From Porticoccus sp964395715 (lineage in GTDB: Bacteria > Pseudomonadota > Gammaproteobacteria > Pseudomonadales > Porticoccaceae), in assembly GCA_964395715.1 (NCBI GenBank), contig CAYNAU010000004.1:248001-312000 (forward strand): a stretch of 64,000 bases of DNA, read 5' to 3'. A program made the position numbers and the translations under genes. Positions 59,495 through 64,000 of the stretch are shown here, in pieces; the stretch's first letter is position 1; every line of letters starts with the position of its first letter. The notes under the pieces were generated by a model. The model did no database searches. It worked only from the letters and a program-made list of their open reading frames with translations, and was not told the origin of the DNA.

Positions 59495-60934
59495 ATGACA
59501 AAAAAATTCTTCTGGTTTCTGGCATCGTGGCTGATCTGCCTGCCAGCTTCCGCCAGTATCATTGAATATTTCCGCGAGGAAGATGGCCATACCAACTGGC
59601 AGTACGTCGCCAACTGGTCCAGCGGAATTCTCATTGTTCTGTTATCGATAACCGTGGTGACACTTTTTTTCAGCCGTCGCCAGGCACATCTGGCCAACAA
59701 GGCCTTGGAGGCAATCCGTCAGGAACTGGAACAAAGAGTCAAGGAGCGCACAGCCACACTGGATGAATCCAACCGTCTATTACAGGAAGCAAATCAGCTG
59801 TTGCAAGGGGAAATCGCCCAACACCGCGAGACGGCCAACCGATTGCGCAACTCGGAGTCATATATCCGGGACATACTCAGCTCCATGCCATTGATGCTAA
59901 TCGGGCTTACCGCAGACGGGGTTATCACCCAGTGGAACCGGCGCGCGGAGGAAATCACCGGAATCCCTGCGACCAAAGCACTGGGCACCAATCTGTGGCA
60001 GACCTATCCCACCATCACCCTCAGCCAGCAACAGGTAAAACGCTCCATGCAGGAGAAAAAGCCGCTCACCATCAAGCACAGTCAGCGCGGCCAATACCAT
60101 TTTGATATCACCATTTACCCACTGCGGGAGCAGGCGGAAACAGGTGCTGTGATCCTTGTCGACGATGTTACTCAGCATATCCTGGCGGCCAACATGCTGA
60201 TTCAGAGGGACAAGATGTCTTCCATGGGCGAGCTTGCAGCCACCATGGCCCACGACATCAACCCGCCCTTGCAGCAGATTCTCAGCGACGTACAAACCGT
60301 CAAAGAGGCACTGCAGCAGCAGTCTCCTTCCTCAGTGGAAACCATTAACCGTCTGATGGATGAGGCCGACACCAACGGCAAGCAGGCACTGGCCATTATT
60401 CAGAACCTGCTGGATTTTGCACGCAGTCGCGGCGGAGAGCGTCACCCGGCGAATATCATTGATATCATCGAACACAGCCTGCAGCTGGCCAAGGACGTTC
60501 TCTCTGTCCCCTCAGGCCTGCATTTCCGCGATATTTCGATCGAACGTCACTACAACCAGAATCTTCCCAAGATACCCTGCTATGCAACCGAATTGCAGCA
60601 GGTCTTCCTGAGCCTGTTCAGACATGCCTGTCATGCGCTTGGTCAGGTTCAGAAAGCGGGGCACACCCCCATTATCCGGATCCAGGTAATGGTCTGTTAT
60701 GACATGCTGTGGATTAAGGTTCAGCACAATGGCGTCGGCATTACCAACGAGGAACAGCAGTATATTTTTGAGCCTTTCTTTACCCACACCCCGGGCAAAG
60801 CAGAAGATTACGATGCGGGAAAACGTCTGTCGTTCTCACACTTCATCATCACAGAGCAGCACCAAGGGCAACTGGCCGTCACCTCAGATCTTAATGTCGG
60901 CACCACTTTCCACCTGCAGCTGCCATTAACCTAG
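59495..60934 (+). CDS. PAS histidine-kinase-like protein with degenerate ATP-binding domain
   Basis: A 479-residue sensor with a signal peptide (FFWFLASWLICLPASAS), a membrane segment (about residues 43-60), a coiled coil (about 65-120) and a PAS domain (about 122-235). A HisKA-like helix carries the candidate phospho-His H253 in TMAHDINPPLQQI. The catalytic domain (about 360-479) looks degenerate: the N-box asparagines are S and H in LSLFRHACHAL, the G1 Asp is replaced in HNGVGI, and the G2 glycine box is missing. Kinase activity is therefore doubtful. ATG 59495 gives a good signal peptide; TTG 59480 is also possible. No response regulator is adjacent. Confidence 0.85.
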   Translation: MTKKFFWFLASWLICLPASASIIEYFREEDGHTNWQYVANWSSGILIVLLSITVVTLFFSRRQAHLANKALEAIRQELEQRVKERTATLDESNRLLQEANQLLQGEIAQHRETANRLRNSESYIRDILSSMPLMLIGLTADGVITQWNRRAEEITGIPATKALGTNLWQTYPTITLSQQQVKRSMQEKKPLTIKHSQRGQYHFDITIYPLREQAETGAVILVDDVTQHILAANMLIQRDKMSSMGELAATMAHDINPPLQQILSDVQTVKEALQQQSPSSVETINRLMDEADTNGKQALAIIQNLLDFARSRGGERHPANIIDIIEHSLQLAKDVLSVPSGLHFRDISIERHYNQNLPKIPCYATELQQVFLSLFRHACHALGQVQKAGHTPIIRIQVMVCYDMLWIKVQHNGVGITNEEQQYIFEPFFTHTPGKAEDYDAGKRLSFSHFIITEQHQGQLAVTSDLNVGTTFHLQLPLT

Positions 60935-60949
60935 GAAGTCCTGGTGGCG

Positions 60950-61996
60950 TCAGTTCTCTGATTCAGGGTAGCCGTCTGGATTCTCGCGCTGCCAGCGCCA
61001 GCTGTCTGCCATCATTTCTTCCAGCCCCCGCCTGGCTTTCCAGCCCAGCTCACGTTCGGCCTTGCTGGCATCAGACCAGCACTCGGCCACATCGCCGGGG
61101 CGCCGGGCGACAATCTCGTAAGGGATCTGGCACTGCGCAACAGACTCAAAGGCGCGAATCATTTCCAGCACAGAAATTCCGTTACCTGTACCCAGATTCC
61201 ATGTTCGGCAGCCAAAGGGGGCATCAGCGGCCATCAACACCTCAAGCGCACTCACATGCCCCTCGGCAAGATCCATCACATGCAGATAATCTCTCACCCC
61301 GGTACCATCTGGTGTCGGATAATCGCCGCCAAACACAGACAGCTTTGACAACTTTCCCACAGCAACCTGAGTAATATAGGGTAACAGGTTGTTGGGGATA
61401 CCTTTGGGGTCTTCACCGACAAGGCCACTGGGATGTGCACCCACTGGATTGAAGTATCTCAGGATGGCTACTCGCCAGAACGGGTTATCAGCAATTTTGT
61501 CTGCGCTCTCCAGATCCTGAAGGATCTCCTCAATCATCAACTTGGAACGTCCGTAGGGATTAGTAGCCTGCAGAGGAAAATCCTCTGTGATGGGCGTGCT
61601 CGCAGGATCGCCATAAACAGTCGCAGAAGAACTGAAAATAAAATCCTTTATCCCTGCAGCCTTCATCGCTTCCAGCAGGGTCACAGATCCGCTCACATTG
61701 TTGCGATAGTAGGTAAGTGGCTCCAGACACGACTCACCTACCGCTTTGAAGCCGGCAAAATGCATCACCGCATCGATGGCGTGGTTACTGAACAGCTCAT
61801 CCAGAACATCGCGATCATTGACGCTAGCTTCCACGACCGGGAAATCACAACCCGTGATCTGCATAACCCGTTGCAGAGATACCGGAGAGCTATTGCTGTA
61901 ATTATCGAACGCCACAATCTCATGGCCGGCATCAATCAACGCAATACAGGCATGACAACCAATATATCCGGCGGCACCGGTTACCAGAACTTTCAC
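60950..61996 (-). CDS. galE: UDP-glucose 4-epimerase
   Basis: A 348-residue short-chain dehydrogenase-type epimerase that interconverts UDP-glucose and UDP-galactose for envelope polysaccharides. The NAD-binding GAAGYIGCHA (about residues 7-16), the catalytic Ser/Thr in SSSATVYG and Y-x3-K in YGRSKLMIEE (about 149-158) are present. RYFNPVGAHPSG and GDYPTPDGTGVRDYLHV are also typical. It is monocistronic and converges on the kinase-like gene with 15 nt between. UDP-GlcNAc activity cannot be excluded. Confidence 0.93.
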   Translation of the reverse strand: MKVLVTGAAGYIGCHACIALIDAGHEIVAFDNYSNSSPVSLQRVMQITGCDFPVVEASVNDRDVLDELFSNHAIDAVMHFAGFKAVGESCLEPLTYYRNNVSGSVTLLEAMKAAGIKDFIFSSSATVYGDPASTPITEDFPLQATNPYGRSKLMIEEILQDLESADKIADNPFWRVAILRYFNPVGAHPSGLVGEDPKGIPNNLLPYITQVAVGKLSKLSVFGGDYPTPDGTGVRDYLHVMDLAEGHVSALEVLMAADAPFGCRTWNLGTGNGISVLEMIRAFESVAQCQIPYEIVARRPGDVAECWSDASKAERELGWKARRGLEEMMADSWRWQRENPDGYPESEN

Positions 61997-62086
61997 GTTT
62001 TTTACCCTGTGAGATGAAACCGCTGTTTATTATCCCATAGCCTATGGAAAATAGAGCAGCTTATAAGAAGATAAGTCGTAAGACGA

Positions 62087-62113
62087 AAAAGCCGGGCAAT
62101 TTGCCCGGCTTTT
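62087..62113 (-). terminator. Terminator of the ribosomal alpha operon
   Basis: Thirteen-base arms AAAAGCCGGGCAA and TTGCCCGGCTTTT flank a single T. It lies 25 nt past the rplQ stop on the minus strand and ends the rpsD-rpoA-rplQ transcript with a T-run. Confidence 0.9.
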
Positions 62114-62137
62114 GATATCTGGATTGAAAACTATCCG

Positions 62138-62533
62138 TTACTCTTCGGAATCATCAATCTCAACTGCTTCAACGTCTGGACGGTCAACAAGCTCTACATA
62201 AGCCATGGGAGCCGCATCCCCAGAACGCAGACCACACTTGAGAATGCGAATGTAACCGCCAGGACGACCCTCGTAGCGGGGACCCAGCTCACCAAACAGC
62301 TTGCCAACAGCAGCTTTGTCACGCAAACGACTGAAGGCCAGGCGACGGTTGGCCACACTGTCCTGCTTTGCCAACGTGATCAGCGGCTCGGCCACACGGC
62401 GCAGCTCTTTGGCTTTTGGCAAGGTGGTCTTGATCAGCTCATGCTCTACCAGAGAGTTTGTCATGTTGCGGAACATGGCGCGACGGTGAGCACCTGTACG
62501 GCTAAGTTTGCGGCCACTATAACGATGACGCAT
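62138..62533 (-). CDS. rplQ: 50S ribosomal protein L17
   Basis: A 131-residue large-subunit protein. MRHRYSGRKLSRTGAHRRAMFRNM is the near-universal opening (about residues 1-24), followed by LVEHELIKTTLPKAKELRRVAEPLITLAK. The C-terminal ten residues are acidic, in line with many gammaproteobacterial L17s. It is the last gene of the alpha operon, 80 nt after rpoA. Confidence 0.98.
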   Translation of the reverse strand: MRHRYSGRKLSRTGAHRRAMFRNMTNSLVEHELIKTTLPKAKELRRVAEPLITLAKQDSVANRRLAFSRLRDKAAVGKLFGELGPRYEGRPGGYIRILKCGLRSGDAAPMAYVELVDRPDVEAVEIDDSEE

Positions 62534-62613
62534 GATTCTACTTCCTTTAAAAGTGTTGCTATCTCAGCAATAAACTCAATTTCACGGTATCTGCCAGGCA
62601 GATACCGCAGCAA

Positions 62614-63612
62614 TTAAATATGGTCGTTCTCGGTGCGCAGGCTTGAGGGCGGCCAATTTTCCAGGCGCATACCCAGAGACAAACCGCGTGATGCCAGCAC
62701 ATCCTTAATTTCAGTCAGTGACTTTTTACCCAGATTGGGAGTTTTCAGCAGCTCTACTTCTGTGCGCTGAATCAGGTCACCAATATAATAAATACTCTCG
62801 GCCTTCAGGCAGTTGGCAGAACGTACGGTCAGCTCAAGGTCATCAACCGGGCGCAGCAAGATAGGATCGACTTCTTCCTCTTTCTCAACCGGCTCGGAGA
62901 GGCTCTCACTCTCCAGATCGACAAAGACAGCCAGTTGTTGCTGCAGGATCGTCGCAGCACGGCGAATCGCCTCTTCGGGATCGATCGTACCGTTGGTTTC
63001 GAGATCCAGAACCAGTTTATCCAAGTCAGTACGCTGCTCAACACGTGCGCTTTCGACCACATAGGCCACGCGGCGCACCGGGCTGAATGTAGCATCAAGG
63101 TGCAAACGGCCAATGGAGCGTGTCTCGTCCTCGTCAGAAGCACGGCTGTCCGCCGGCTGATAGCCACGGCCGAGCATCACATGCAACGTCATTTCCAGAG
63201 AAGTATCACCGGTGATATTGGCAATTACATGCTCCGGGTTTTTGATTTCAGTGGCGTTATCCACCTGAATGTCGCCGGCTGTAACTACACCTTTACCCTT
63301 CTTGCTCAGTGTCAGGGTAACTTCTTCTTTGTCATGCAGGACGATGGCGACATCCTTCAGATTCAGAAGAATTTCAATGACATCTTCCTGAACACCTTCA
63401 ATACTGCTGTATTCATGCAGTACGCCTTCAATTTCCACTTCAACGATGGCAGCACCTGCCATTGAGGAGAGAAGAATGCGACGCAGTGCATTACCCAGCG
63501 TATGTCCAAAACCGCGCTCGAGCGGTTCCAAAACAACCTTGGCACGAGTGGAGCCATACTCGGTTACATCAATGTTTCTGGGCGTCAAAAATTCATGTAC
63601 TGATGTCTGCAT
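62614..63612 (-). CDS. rpoA: RNA polymerase alpha subunit
   Basis: A 332-residue alpha subunit. The N-terminal assembly domain includes LERGFGHTLGNALRRILLSSM (about residues 32-52), and the C-terminal domain that binds UP elements and activators includes NCLKAESIYYIGDLIQRTEVELLKTPNLGKKSL (about 271-303). The two are joined by an acidic linker. It lies between rpsD and rplQ, as in other gammaproteobacteria. Confidence 0.98.
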   Translation of the reverse strand: MQTSVHEFLTPRNIDVTEYGSTRAKVVLEPLERGFGHTLGNALRRILLSSMAGAAIVEVEIEGVLHEYSSIEGVQEDVIEILLNLKDVAIVLHDKEEVTLTLSKKGKGVVTAGDIQVDNATEIKNPEHVIANITGDTSLEMTLHVMLGRGYQPADSRASDEDETRSIGRLHLDATFSPVRRVAYVVESARVEQRTDLDKLVLDLETNGTIDPEEAIRRAATILQQQLAVFVDLESESLSEPVEKEEEVDPILLRPVDDLELTVRSANCLKAESIYYIGDLIQRTEVELLKTPNLGKKSLTEIKDVLASRGLSLGMRLENWPPSSLRTENDHI

Positions 63613-63662
63613 ATTTGTTCCTGCTCGTTGGTGTCGCTTCGCTATCGTTTAATGACAACGCG

Positions 63663-64000
63663 TTACTTGGAGTAGAGTTCCACAATCAGGTTTTCATTGA
63701 TTTCGGCAGGAAGATCGGCGCGTTCCGGAGTGCGTTTGAAAACGCCTTCCAGCTTGTTGGCATCGACTTCTACCCAATCAACCAGACCACGCTGTGAAGC
63801 GATCTGAATAGCTGATTGAATACGCAATTGATTCTTGGACTTTTCACGAATGCTCACGACATCACCGTCAGCAACACGGTAAGAAGCGATGTTCACTTTC
63901 TTGCCGTTGACTAGGATGGCATTGTGCGCGACCAGCTGACGAGCTTCTGCACGTGTTGAGCCAAAGCCCATGCGATACACGACATTGTCCAGACGACGCT
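63663..64000 (-). CDS. rpsD: 30S ribosomal protein S4, partial
   Basis: The C-terminal 112 or so residues of S4, cut by the window edge. The RNA-binding S4 domain is present, with MGFGSTRAEARQLVAHNAILVNGKKVNI and the closing NENLIVELYSK. The reading frame continues beyond position 64000. It precedes rpoA by 50 nt and belongs to the same operon. In E. coli, S4 represses translation of this operon by binding its own mRNA. Confidence 0.97.
   Translation of the reverse strand, partial: RRLDNVVYRMGFGSTRAEARQLVAHNAILVNGKKVNIASYRVADGDVVSIREKSKNQLRIQSAIQIASQRGLVDWVEVDANKLEGVFKRTPERADLPAEINENLIVELYSK

Overview
The window reads as an ordinary stretch of chromosome from a Gram-negative gammaproteobacterium, probably a marine or aquatic relative of Pseudomonas/Cellvibrionales. 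The evidence is gene order: a TPR lipoprotein-lolB-ispE-tRNA-Gln-prs-rplY-pth-ychF run diverging from hemA-prfA-prmC; miaB-ybeZ-ybeY-ybeX-lnt-leuS-lptE-holA; and lptD-surA-pdxA-rsmA-apaG-apaH diverging from amgK-murU. These orders are those of Pseudomonas-like genomes. I see no prophage, insertion sequence or CRISPR array. The genus assignment is inference.

Layout. 1-7 kb: YegP-like protein, a small membrane protein, an MDR oxidoreductase, O-acetylhomoserine sulfhydrylase, a KefB-type antiporter, a cold-shock protein, a cupin and a methyltransferase. 7-13.4 kb: an accessory nitrogen module. A minus-strand operon carries a nitrate/cyanate-type ABC transporter (binding protein, permease, ATPase), cyanase and a DUF1348 NTF2-like protein. 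It diverges from a PAS-AAA+-Fis sigma-54 activator. The 352-bp gap between them holds a near-consensus sigma-54 promoter facing the operon, a perfect 33-bp palindrome upstream of it and an NtrC-like dyad in the leader. This is the most complete regulatory story in the window. 13.4-20.7 kb: GFA-family protein, serine hydrolase, RhlE (with an octapeptide-repeat tail), an AsmA-like protein, CysZ, RhlB and an HvfX-like DoxX protein. 20.8-23.3 kb: the three-gene AmmeMemoRadiSam set (radical SAM enzyme diverging from Memo and AMMECR1), a widely conserved system whose biochemical role is poorly defined. 23.4-35.6 kb: flavin reductase, prmC-prfA-hemA, then outer-membrane lipoprotein, isoprenoid and translation genes, a sugar dehydrogenase and a small unknown protein. 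35.7-47.5 kb: tRNA-Met, aminotransferase, DUF1820 protein, and the miaB to holA run. 47.5-57.4 kb: VanZ-like and HTH proteins, murU-amgK cell-wall recycling, LPS transport and outer-membrane biogenesis, apaGH. 57.5-64 kb: AtoE-type transporter, methyltransferase, a PAS histidine-kinase-like protein with a degenerate ATP-binding domain, galE, and the end of the ribosomal alpha operon (rpsD-rpoA-rplQ), cut by the window edge.

The housekeeping blocks are tightly packed, with frequent 1-4 nt stop/start overlaps and several GTG or TTG starts. Functional names rest on motif and family recognition by eye; no database search was run. The items most worth following up are the sigma-54/palindrome cyanate module, the AmmeMemoRadiSam cluster and the degenerate kinase.
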